Notes under the pieces: generated by a model
The model's database searches: none
Told to the model about the DNA's origin: nothing
What the model saw: only the letters and a program-made list of their open reading frames with translations
Shown here: in pieces, positions 46,491 through 56,424 of the stretch
Layout of the letters: each line of letters begins with the position of its first letter
How positions within the stretch are numbered: the first letter of the stretch is position 1
Assembly: GCA_949825045.1 (NCBI GenBank)
Contig: OX463818.1
Coordinates: forward strand, 25,684,906-25,748,905
Direction: 5' to 3'
DNA from: Argyresthia goedartella
Taxonomy: Eukaryota; Arthropoda; Insecta; Lepidoptera; Argyresthiidae
Length of the DNA: 64,000 nucleotides
Program-made: the position numbers and the translations under genes

Positions 46491-46577
46491 TTCGTAGTAT
46501 GTAAACAAAGTTTCACTTCGACTTTGTTTATCGTCATAATTTAAATATATTTATTATTACAATATTATATAAATATA

Positions 46578-46738
46578 GATATTTTAGAAGACTGGTATTT
46601 TTACCTATCACTGGGTAAAAATACCAGTCTTCTAAAATATCGATAAAAAAGTAAGTAAACTCTCTATTATTTTTATCGATAGGGTAAGGTAACCAGCAAT
46701 GGGGTAAGTATCGATATAAGTATTTATATCGATACTTA
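46578..46738. repeat. Cluster of three perfect palindromes
   Basis: (1) 28-bp arms 46,578-46,605 / 46,614-46,641 with an 8-nt loop. (2) 12-bp arms TATCGATAAAAA (46,638-46,649) and its reverse complement at 46,670-46,681. (3) 14-bp arms AAGTATCGATATAA (46,706-46,719) / 46,724-46,737 with loop GTAT. All three share AT-rich ATCGAT cores. May be a foldback element. Confidence 0.8.
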
Positions 46739-46744
46739 TACCGG

Positions 46745-46960
46745 GCGCCACGACTAAAGAGCTTTGTCCTTGAATGCGCAGTAGTCACTTTTCACAAGTG
46801 TTTGGCGCGGGGAAGTGAGGAGCGACGGGGGCGGTAGTCAGCGCCGGCACCTGATTCGTTGATCAGTCGCTTCCCGATGCCCGCACCGAAAGCACGTCTC
46901 GAAGCTTCTTGAGTACAGTCGCATACAATATTACCCAACGTTATCTTTCGCCCCGGTCGA
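46745..46960. other. GC-rich patch beside the palindrome cluster
   Basis: GGCGCGGGGAAGTGAGGAGC and GGGGGCGGTAGTCAGCGCCG. Preceded by TATCGATA words (the DREF site in Drosophila promoters). A promoter or first exon is possible but I see no open frame that supports a gene. Confidence 0.3.
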
Positions 46961-47505
46961 ATTACAAATTATTAGTCAGCGGGAAGAAAAGAGTGTGCAG
47001 GACTATTACTACAAGTATCTATATTCACTAGGCCCTAGTGACTAGGGGCATTCTATGCTAGGGGGTTATTTATATATAGGTTTCAACCTTGACGTTAACA
47101 AATGTTGTCAATAGAGAGTACCTATAGTTTATTTGACACAAAGTCCATTATTTACATCGGCTAATATCCCAATCAACAAAATATCAAACAGAGAAAAAAT
47201 AGAAGTGAAGAAAGTCCTGAACACTCATTCCTTCACACTAACCCTAAAAACGCACTTCGGAATTATGCCGCGACTGTACACATGCGCAGTAATCCCCGCC
47301 AGTTTCTCCGAGAGCTCTTTATTCGTGGCGCCGAGTATACCCCATCACTGGTTGTCTCTAAAAATGTACGCGAAAATAATCCTACCTGTCCTGTCAAAAC
47401 TATAATGGTTTCAGTCATATAAAGTCAAGGGGTCGTATGAGTAAAGAGTGTCGGTATATTAATTTTGTTCATGTAAAATAGCTGTCCGTATATTTACTTA
47501 CTTAC

Positions 47506-47665
47506 TCTGTGGTTTTGCCACAGATGAATGAAACTCTTTGCTTGGATAGATGTAGCGTCAATATTGGATTTGCGTACGCTTTCTTCATTGGTTTACTTTT
47601 TGGTTACAATGTTTGCTCTACAGAATTAGATAATACTCGCAATGTATTTAGTTTGTCAGACAACA
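47506..47665 (+). repeat. Hairpin-headed repeat H, copy 2
   Basis: Stem TCTGTGG / CCACAGA with the same TTTTG loop (47,506-47,524), followed by CTTTGCTTGGATAGATGTAG and GGTTACAATGTTTGCTCTAC. Direct orientation relative to copy 1, 2.05 kb away. Confidence 0.65.
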
Positions 47666-48019
47666 ACGAATATTCAAAACTTAAACAAAGAAAGTAAAGT
47701 AAAATTTACTTGAGAAATCATGAAAATTCAGGCGAATTCTTCAGCTACCACAGGTAAATTGATGTTATTCATAGATTTACTTGTATTTTATACATTTTAT
47801 AAGGGAAGATATATCCCAAAATGTTTCGGCCCACAAATATCAAAAATATGTTTGTAGTTCCATATTTACAACAAATTTAGTATAATTAATTGCGTATTAA
47901 AAATAATAATGCTTAATTACAATGGTTTGATATGTATTTAGATATAATAAATAGATATTTTCCGCACAGTCACATTTACTTACTTACTCTGTGGATTTTG
48001 TATTTTAGCGAAATGTACA

Positions 48020-48284
48020 GATAATAATAATAATAATAATACCTTAGACACCATTTACACACATTGTTCTAGCCCCAAACTAGGATTCCCTGTATCTTGG
48101 GTACTAGGCAACGATACACATACTTATATAGATAAATATTATACTTAGATAGATAAACAACCATGACTAGGGTACAAACATCCGTTCTCATCAAACAAAT
48201 GTTTGCCCCCACCGGGACTCGAACCCGGGCCCCTTGGTTTCGTAGGCAGCGTCACTGCCGACTCGAACATTCGGGTCGTCAAAT
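48020..48284 (-). mobile_element. SINE-A copy 4
   Basis: Full-length minus copy: tail AATAAT units at the left, B box (plus: CACCGGGACTCGAACCCGGG) and A-box region at the right. With copy 3 the best-preserved head. Confidence 0.85.
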
Positions 48285-50765
48285 ATATCGTATAATAAAT
48301 ATACAGATCACTATAAGGGAATTGCAATCTATTACATTAAAACCGTTTTTATTTATATTTTTCTTCCCGGCTGGGATTCTCGATAGTTCCGCCACAGGAG
48401 TCATAATGTTATCTTGTTGTAAGTACTAACAATAGTACTACGAGCACTTTCTATTTTACTTTGTAACACTTGGCGAAGTCAGACAGATCTGTAGGCGTGT
48501 ATCCGTATGACATTTTTTGGGTAATACGAATCTTTGCCGTAGCCTGATAATGTAGCCGAAGGGTAAAATCTCTGTGGTAATAAAAATAAATAAACAATAA
48601 ATAAAGGTCGCCATCTTTCATAAAAAGTCTACTAACAGTTTCTGGTTTTGGACCTACCTACGTCCGGATATCAAATTGTCCACGATACGAAATGGCTTAT
48701 TGCATTGCTTTTGTTGTCTGAATCATGATTCCATGGAGGTTTTGGAATGGAGACCCCTTCCAACGCCTCTCCCTCCGCCCATTTTTTCAGCCACTTTTGC
48801 ATGTGCGCATAATTGTGTTGCACAGTCTTTTGTGTTTGTTACGACGATAACTATGTTAATTTGCGATGAAAAAAGTGAGTTATTGCTACTGTACCTTAGT
48901 TAATACACATACTGGCTAAGTAGTAGGTACTGGTAAATTAATTTCAGTTTAATGTTGACTAATTGACGTGCATGTCATCGTTACCGTTGCACACAGTTAC
49001 TTTATTCATATAGGTAGTCACGTGTCCCTATATAGTATACGACGCTATAGCTCTAGTAGGTATAATGGGCAGAAGAGCTGACAACATTGCCCGGTAATAA
49101 TCATGAATAAAAACACTAGCACAAAATAATGAAATAAAGCCTTCGAATCAACTCAAATAGATAAAAAAAAAATAACCTTAATCCGTGAGAAGACATATAA
49201 AATATTAGGTTCTGGGATTTTCGTATCACAATCACTCCATACACATAAATATCTAGTTACATCGTTTCACCATTCAAATAACATTGAAACGGATCATTTT
49301 CTTTAATTGAAGTATGTTTTATAAATTTTAGACCTCGCTATCACTAAGACACTTTTGACAACCTACAGACAGATAGCAACAACCATGTCATGTTAAAAAA
49401 TATCTGATCCGTCCGAAACAGAGATATCGAGTAGTAGCGTTATTACTTTCCATTAATTGCAAATTACATTTAGAGCAAAATTAACTTCTTTGATGAACAT
49501 CACGCGTCGAAACCGTAAGGGTAGGAAATCGGCTGAAATGACGATATCCGATGCATCGAGCAATGATAGAAGGAGCTCGCTAAATATCACCAGCAAATGC
49601 CTACAAAACTTTTCGAATGCTAACCACAAAGTCAAAAACTTAAAAAACCACCTCCAAGTTCAAGCCCTTGTTCTTCCTCCCCTGTCAGATGATGATGATG
49701 AAACTATTAGTCTGAGGCTAAAAGATAGAAACGGTTGCTCACCCATACAAGTACGAATTTTCAGGCAACAACGGGTTATAGAGAAATGCAGCGTCGTATG
49801 TTGCCTCTTATATTAAGCTCCACACCAATTAACACCACACATAATTCACCAAGGTAAAAACTTTAAAAAACCAAGCCCTATTTCGTCCTCCCCGGTTGGG
49901 ATGCGAACTTTTCAAATCGGTTCATAAATAGTCCATAGAAGTTTTGAACCAACCGAGTTGAGAACCTCCTGCTTTTTTGAAGTTGGTTAAAAGTATATCT
50001 CGGCGCTTCAGACACTCACGAAAATCCACTGTAACTTCGCAATCACAATTTGTCCAGTTCAGACGCGTAAAACGGCAGACCAAATCTGTTTAGAACTGCT
50101 GAAAGACGACTGTCACAGTAGCTAGACGCTGAGACTGAATGCTCTCCTTTCCCCCGCAATCGTATTTATAGTCCCCACATGTCTGAAAAAAAATGGCGTC
50201 CTTTGCGAACACGCTCTGCCCAAGCGAAGCTTCTTATCACTAACTACACAGGGTCTTATTTCAACCATGCCATGCAGATCCGCCGTTCTACAAATTGTTT
50301 GTACGCATATTCACTATGATCAACCGTAGGTTATCACTCAAGTCATTCGGTATTGCCAATACACAAAATCTGTTGATCGCTGACCATAAAAGCTTGTTGC
50401 GGTTAATTTAAGCCTTCCCGACCGCTAGCGCGCTAGACAAAGACCACTAGAATGATATTCAGACCCGTGGTGTCAAACTCGCCATATCATACCAAACAAA
50501 CGCAATTGTATATTTGCAGTCGACATAATAGCTTTCTCCGTATCGTTCCATAATAACCTTCCATTATTTAGTTATTCATAATTTATTCAGCGCGCAGCCA
50601 AATCGGCTCTGATCCCTACACATCTCGCAGGAATGCGACAAAAAAAACCTGACCTGTAACCTTCCTCGAACCATCCCACGCTCTTGGCTCATTGTTTTTT
50701 GCTAACCTACCCTGAGCTACTCAAAACCCCAAACGTTATATGAACCGATTCTCGTATTCAAAACA
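48285..50765. other. Spacer; one open frame of unknown status
   Basis: The longest frame, 49,457-49,816 on the plus strand (119 codons), is polar and contains LPPLSDDDDETISLRLKDRN. It resembles no family I know and has no visible splice or promoter context. 49,880-49,990 has pieces of dispersed repeats (TCCTCCCCGGTTGGGATGCG). Confidence 0.35.
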
Positions 50766-50767
50766 GC

Positions 50768-50812
50768 GCGGCGATGGGCTAGCCCTCTGTCACGCAAAAT
50801 GAAGTATCAAAT
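50768..50812 (+). repeat. Repeat G fragment
   Basis: CGGCGATGGGCTAGCCCTCT followed by GTCACGCAAAATGAAGT: the proximal half of repeat G, ending just before the family E LINE. Confidence 0.6.
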
Positions 50813-50837
50813 GTACTGACTCTCGTGTACCATTACA

Positions 50838-52547
50838 TTGGCAAGTCCCAGAATCAATTGGTTGGTGATGTCGATCTCAATGGTCTTAATAGTTTTTTTC
50901 TCCGACCCTCCTGTTGTAATGAATCCCTATGTTAAAGATGCCACCCTGCATTCTCTGCGCTCCAAGCCATCTCACACCACCACCCCATTCGACTTCAGTC
51001 TTGTCGAAATTGACACGGTTAAGAAGGCAGTGCTTGCCATCTCCTCAAAAGCTGTGGGTGACGACAGTATCTGCTCGAGAATGATAAACAGCATCCTTGA
51101 TTTCCTCCTACCTGTCATTACACACATTGTTAACTTCTCTCTATCTCAGTGTTCTTTTCCTAATGTGTGGAAAAAGGCGTTAGTTATCCCTCTTCCCAAA
51201 ACCTCAAATCCATCTTCATTTAAAGATTATCGTCCAATATCTATCCTGCCTTTCCTTTCCAAAGTCCTTGAATCGATTGTCCACACTTAACTCTCTTCCT
51301 ATCTTTGCTCTAACAGGCTGTTGAACCAATTCCAGTCCGAATTCAGGCCGGGATATAGTACCGTCTCGGCCTTACTTAAAGTGACCGATGACATTGAATC
51401 GGCAATGGATATCAAGCTGATCACTGTGTTAGAGTTACTAGACTTTAGCAGTGCCTTTAACTGTGTTGATTTTGACATCTTCGTTGAGATACTGAAGTCC
51501 CTGAATGTCTGCTCGGCCGCTGCCAGCTGGTTCGGCTCCTACCTGAGATGTCGTCAGCAGCGTAGTAGGTCCGAGGAGACTTCCACGGAGTGGTGCGACC
51601 TTTCTTCTGGAATTCCTCAGGGTGGTATTCTTTCCCCTCTTGTTTTCTCCGTCTTCATCAATTCCATTTCGGATGCCATTTCTTTTTCTTACCATCTTTA
51701 TGCCGATGATCTGCAAATCTACCGCCATTTCTCTCCAAGTGATATGATTTCTTCTGTAGGTGCATTAAATGCCGATCTCGAGAACATCAGGAGCTGGGCT
51801 CTGTCTCATGGACTACTTGTCAATCCCAGTAAGTCGCAAGCCATGATTGTCGGCTCCAGACACTCCCATAGTGTGTTACAGCATCTGCCTCTTGTTCCTG
51901 TAACTTATGATAGAACCATAATTCCGTACAGTACTAAGGCAAAAAATCTAGGAGTTATCTTTGACAATCAGTTTTCATGGTCTGCTCACGTCTGCGAAGT
52001 TAGTAGACGAGTCTTTGCCACATTTCACTCCCTCAGGCGCCTTCAAAATTTTCTGCCTCGTCATACTAAAATTACTCTGGCCAAGTCTCTTCTCCTTCCT
52101 CTCATTGATTACGCAGATGTCAGCTAGATCAGCGCGAACGAAGAGCAACTGAACAAACTCGAGCGACTTCAAAATCTCGGGATTCGGTTTGTCTTCGGAC
52201 TGCGTAAGTATGACCATGTCTCCCAGTATCGTAGGGAACTGCAGTGGCTTCCAATTCGTCTTCGCCGGGATACCCATGTTCTCATTCTACTCTTCAATAT
52301 TCTGCACAACCCTCGCTACCCCAGCTTCCTGCGTGATCGGTTTGGTTTTCTTTCTTCGGATAGGTCTCGGAGATCAAACACTCGGTCGCTGCTTGCAACT
52401 CTTCAACACAACTCAGTCACATATGGGCAATGATTCAGGATCAGTGCCATCAGGCTCTGGAACAAGCTCCCCAGTGCCATCAGGGACAGTCCGTCACTTA
52501 ACGTTTTTAAGATTCGCTTGAAAGATCATTACCTCTCTCTTCCATAG
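50838..52547 (+). pseudogene. Family E ORF2: reverse transcriptase
   Basis: RT motifs: KKALVIPLPKTSNPSSFKDY, RPISILPFLSKVLES, LDFSSAFNCVDFD (catalytic Asp region), GIPQGGILSPLVFSVFINSI, HLYADDLQIY (catalytic YADD). After LLPLIDYADVS a stop at 52,125 interrupts NEEQLNKLERLQNLGIRFVF, and the C-terminus closes with LKDHYLSLP at about 52,547. Breaks: frameshift at a T-run near 50,890, TAA at 51,288 where the sister copy has Gln, TAG at 52,125, and a stop with frameshift near 52,430. No RNase H. The antisense frames on this stretch are shadows. Confidence 0.85.
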
Positions 52548-52869
52548 TATGTATATATAATTTGTATGTGTATGTTATGTATGTATAAAACTTGTATTTG
52601 TATGATTTGTATGTTTGTATATAATATTATATAAATTAGGTGTAGAAGTAGTATTAGGTATATGTACCTACTTATATTATTATTGTGTATGAATTATTTT
52701 GTAGTGCAAATAGGTTTTACTCTCACAATCCACTTTCCTTTCCTATCTGGGTTTGCTGGAAGAAATCTCTTTTATAGAGATAAGCGCGCCTCTTGTACAT
52801 ATATCTTTCTTTGTATATCTCTGTATGTTTGTTTTGTGTAATAAAGTATTCATTCATTCATTCATTCAT
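50838..52869 (+). mobile_element. Family E LINE, copy 2 (5' truncated)
   Basis: Same family as the element at 1-1281. Starts in the linker after the endonuclease (VDLNGL region), contains the whole RT and C-terminus to about 52,547, and a 3' UTR with a stem ATCTCTTTTATAGAGAT (52,766-52,782) ending in ATTC units (52,847-52,869). 3' ends of this form, with the short ATCTCT hairpin, also occur in the relic at 55.5 kb. Confidence 0.85.
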
Positions 52870-55509
52870 GTTTTTTTTAATAGCTAGTAATTAAGTTGCT
52901 ACTACTACGTACTTATACTACTGTAATTTGCATACCTTTTGAAAGTTATATCATGTAAAACTGGCATTACATTTTTAAGACCTAATGTAAACTATGATAC
53001 GCAAATAAAGTTTCTCATTTCTAGTAAGTAATTTTAGTTCCGTTACAAATTCAAATTATTTACCGTACTTATACCTCACAATGAGGCATTTTCTGTTGAT
53101 AACATTCGTAAGACGATTCCTCTACTAATTATTCTGATATGCCTACGCGTCATAATTCCAAAGGTAAGAAAGTTGAATCGTATACAATTTAATATTCCTT
53201 TATCCACAAGTTTATTGGAGCAATAAACTGGTTTGAGGGGCGTTTGTGTTTGATATCCTTTTTTATGGCGTATTTTATGATTAACACTAGAAAATGGGAA
53301 AGTCTAGGTGTCTGCGCTTTTTCGCCTTTCTTCTAGCAATATCTGTAGGTACCACTTCTATAGCAGGACTCAAAGTACTTTAAGTTGGACCGATCAGCCA
53401 GAGACAAATAGCCTGACTACCAGCCCCGTTATTACATAATTTGATGATTAAACAAACTTACCTAAAGTGAAGTTCGATCTTAATCACACGAAGACAATGT
53501 AGTTTCACTCGTAGGCTAGCCATTTAACGCACTTTATTTGGAGAAAAATAAGGTAGATGAAAAAGTCACAGCTCTCCCATCCCTCCCAGACCCGGCGCTG
53601 CCATTTATTTCGGAGATGTGCTGAGCTGTTTGATATTTCACGGATTGGGTACAGCTTACAGCGAAGGAGGGTTGCTCATATCTCCTTATTTCCTGTTTCT
53701 TTCAAGGTTTCAGATGAAAGACCACATTCTCTGTATTTCCATTCTCAGGAAAACTCTTTTTTCTTTCCAACTTCGAATCTTCAAAACGTGTTTATATTTT
53801 GAATTTCGACAGATTCCACCCAGAGTGCCGTGAGAGCTATAGATAAACATTATATGAAGCCTATAAAAAGATGCAATAGCATGTTGTCAAAAAATAATGC
53901 GTCAAAGATGTAAACAGGCGCAATTTTCATTCCTACGAACAAAAATGGAAATCAAATCCAATTAAAGAGTAAATCGGAAGGTTGGATTATTTATCAGACG
54001 ACAATACTGAAGTGCAAGGCTCAAGTCCGATAAAACGAGAAGAGGATGTCCCACCAAATTTTCAAACCCTGACCGTATTTGGTTAGGTTAGGTTAGGTTA
54101 GGTTGTATTTTAGTGTACAGCGGCTAGTGTAGCGAAACCCCTACATTCTCACCTTTGCTTATTTTTTTTATGAAGAGGGTATTTCAGTCTATTAGATTTT
54201 TGTTCGGTCAATAGCAATCGTTTTTTAATCCGAACCATACCAACAGCGGATTTTCTGACAGCTACTTTAAAATAACTTCTGAAAGCTGTTAATGATGGCG
54301 TTTATTCACCATGTTTTTCGCTTATGGGTCTGTGATAAATTAATAATTAAAGAACTATTATAATGAGAACCACTCTCACTTGCTAAGGTCAATCCAGGCA
54401 TTACTTGTTCAACTGCTTAAACCCATAGTAATCTTCAACGTTCATCACAAGGGAAAACGTGAACCACTTTTTTACAGAATTAAACGATGCAAGTGTTGTG
54501 ATTATTTTCCATGATTTCTGTTGAATCGATTTGAAAACTAAAGTCAGTCGAGGAAATAAGTCACAAAGGTCCAAAATAATCCACGGTCATCGTTTTTGAG
54601 GTCAATGGTCGTAGTAACCACAAAACAAAGGATAACGCGAAGAAAAATTTGACGATTTATACTACAACAACAAAATTGTATTTTATTTTATGTTGACAAG
54701 TGTTAATTCTTCTTCTTTGGTTTCGTCGCGAATCAGCTTTATCCAACTCAAATAGCTTTTCCTGCCAAGATTTACATTTATTTTTGAACTGGCAACTTGC
54801 ATGAAAAAAATAAAAACCACGTCCCGCCAACGACATCTGATGACAAATTTGGAACTACTTTATTTTTTTTATTTTGAGTTGTCAGAAAATGGGAAATTAA
54901 AAACAAAATCACGATTCCGCACGGATGAAAACAGTTTAACTATCAATTCAAAATATCGTTTGTCCAACTCATTTGCTTACCGACCTCGAAAATAACCTTG
55001 AGTTCTGCTCAGCCGCCAAACACCGCCATTTTGCCATATCAGAAAACTATTAAACCCTTATCAGCTATCGCATTTCTGTTCCTACGACCTTTTCTATTGC
55101 CGAGATAACGCTGAAGTGTGACTGGGTCGCGTTGCTGCTGGCAAAATGGCAGTTCAGTGTCATGACATGTCGGCGATGGTCTACGTTATGAAGGCATCAA
55201 TTATTGCGCGTTTAGGGATATTTTTTTTCGCTTATTGGAAGTAATATTTGATAATCATATGTTAACGTGAACACAATTATGCTTCTGCCACCCTACGGTA
55301 AAAGGCGTGTAGCTGTTTGTTTGTTTTTTGATGAAGTAGTAATAGTATTTCGTGATAGGTACCTTATATATGTATAAGTACATGTATGTTTAAGTTACAT
55401 TTTATTTTTTGTGCTACTGTGTTTTCAATAGTATTAATGTACATTATTTATTGTATAAAGTATTATGATGTTTTAGTTTCGTACTTAAATAATTAGAGAT
55501 ATATATAAA
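52870..55509. other. Spacer, with an interstitial TTAGG-type array
   Basis: No gene recognised. Short frames (53,557-53,833 in two overlapping phases, 54,801-54,995) have no domains. 55,268-55,320 carries a weak repeat G match. Confidence 0.45.
54081..54105 (+). repeat. Interstitial telomere-type repeat
   Basis: Five GGTTA units in tandem, the insect telomere motif TTAGG in register. Too short to be a telomere; such short arrays are frequent inside lepidopteran chromosomes. Confidence 0.85.
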
Positions 55510-55672
55510 TAGTTTTATTGCGCTCTAGGACTATCCTGTTGCACAACTTTTCCTTTCCTGCCTAGGTTTTCTGGAAGAAATATATCATTAGAGATAGGAC
55601 TGCCTTTGCTTATAAAAATTTCTGTTACCCTACTCTGATATCTGTGCAATAAAGAATATGAATATGAATAAG
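55510..55672 (+). mobile_element. LINE 3' tail
   Basis: GGTTTTCTGGAAGAAATATA, TTAGAGATAGGACTGCC, then GTGCAATAAAGAATATG and ATATGA units. Same plan as the 3' UTR of family E but with a different tail; a heavily 5'-truncated relative. Confidence 0.65.
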
Positions 55673-56048
55673 CAGTTTTTCCTTACAGGCAATGGATATC
55701 GAAATTCGTTGCGTCGGTGTCATTAAGGACATTTAGCTAGCGGAATTTCGCCCCTGAATGAAATTCAGGAAGGATTGAGGTGATGAAGCAAAATGGTTGC
55801 TCGCAAAATGTGGAATATATCACTATTACGAAGACTACTACTACTCAATGAAATCTGAAGGCTTCAAAACTAACTGACACATCACCTTGGTTTGCTGTAA
55901 GAGCACATCGACTCACTGCTGGGCACAGATTTTTAAATAATTAAATAATATATTAAAATATACTATTTCATTATTTAAAAAAATATAGGGTTACCATGTT
56001 TTTCCCTCAAATATCCATCCTGTCTACCGTACATCATGTTTTTAATGC

Positions 56049-56062
56049 TTTCGCTGCAATTG
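56049..56062. repeat. Left target-site duplication of Jockey-D
   Basis: TTTCGCTGCAATTG, identical to 60,569-60,582. Confidence 0.9.
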
Positions 56063-56424
56063 TTTATTTGTTTTTCAAAGTTCTTTATTAGATAAATACA
56101 TTTTAACATATCAACATAAGACACCGTCATTATGAGTATACATATAAATTGTATTGTTTCTTAGGCTAAGGCACCTCTTAAAACTTTCAACAGCTTAATT
56201 AATATAATATTTTACATTGTGTTCAACTATTTTAATAGAATATCAATAAAATACTGGTGCATTCAACTTGATATGTTGAATACTTTTCACATCGACATTC
56301 CTATACTAACACATCGCGCAATACGAGTAAGTGCGGGTATGTAGAAAACAAATGCACACTGCCCGGCTAGGCGACGACACACGGCCGGCCATGGCAACAA
56401 GAGATAGGTAGGAGCCGTCGTAGT
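56063..56424 (-). other. 3' UTR of Jockey-D
   Basis: Non-coding; GC-rich start (GGCCGGCCGTGTGTCGTCG on the minus strand), then AT-rich, with AATAAAG about 22 nt before the element end. It ends in A-rich sequence rather than a microsatellite. Confidence 0.8.

Noticed and set aside
49457..49816. 119-codon plus-strand frame as a possible small gene
   Set aside because: No recognisable domain, no second copy and no supporting signals. Its length is within what chance gives in 64 kb.
54081..54105. Telomere
   Set aside because: Only about five units, inside ordinary spacer on both sides.
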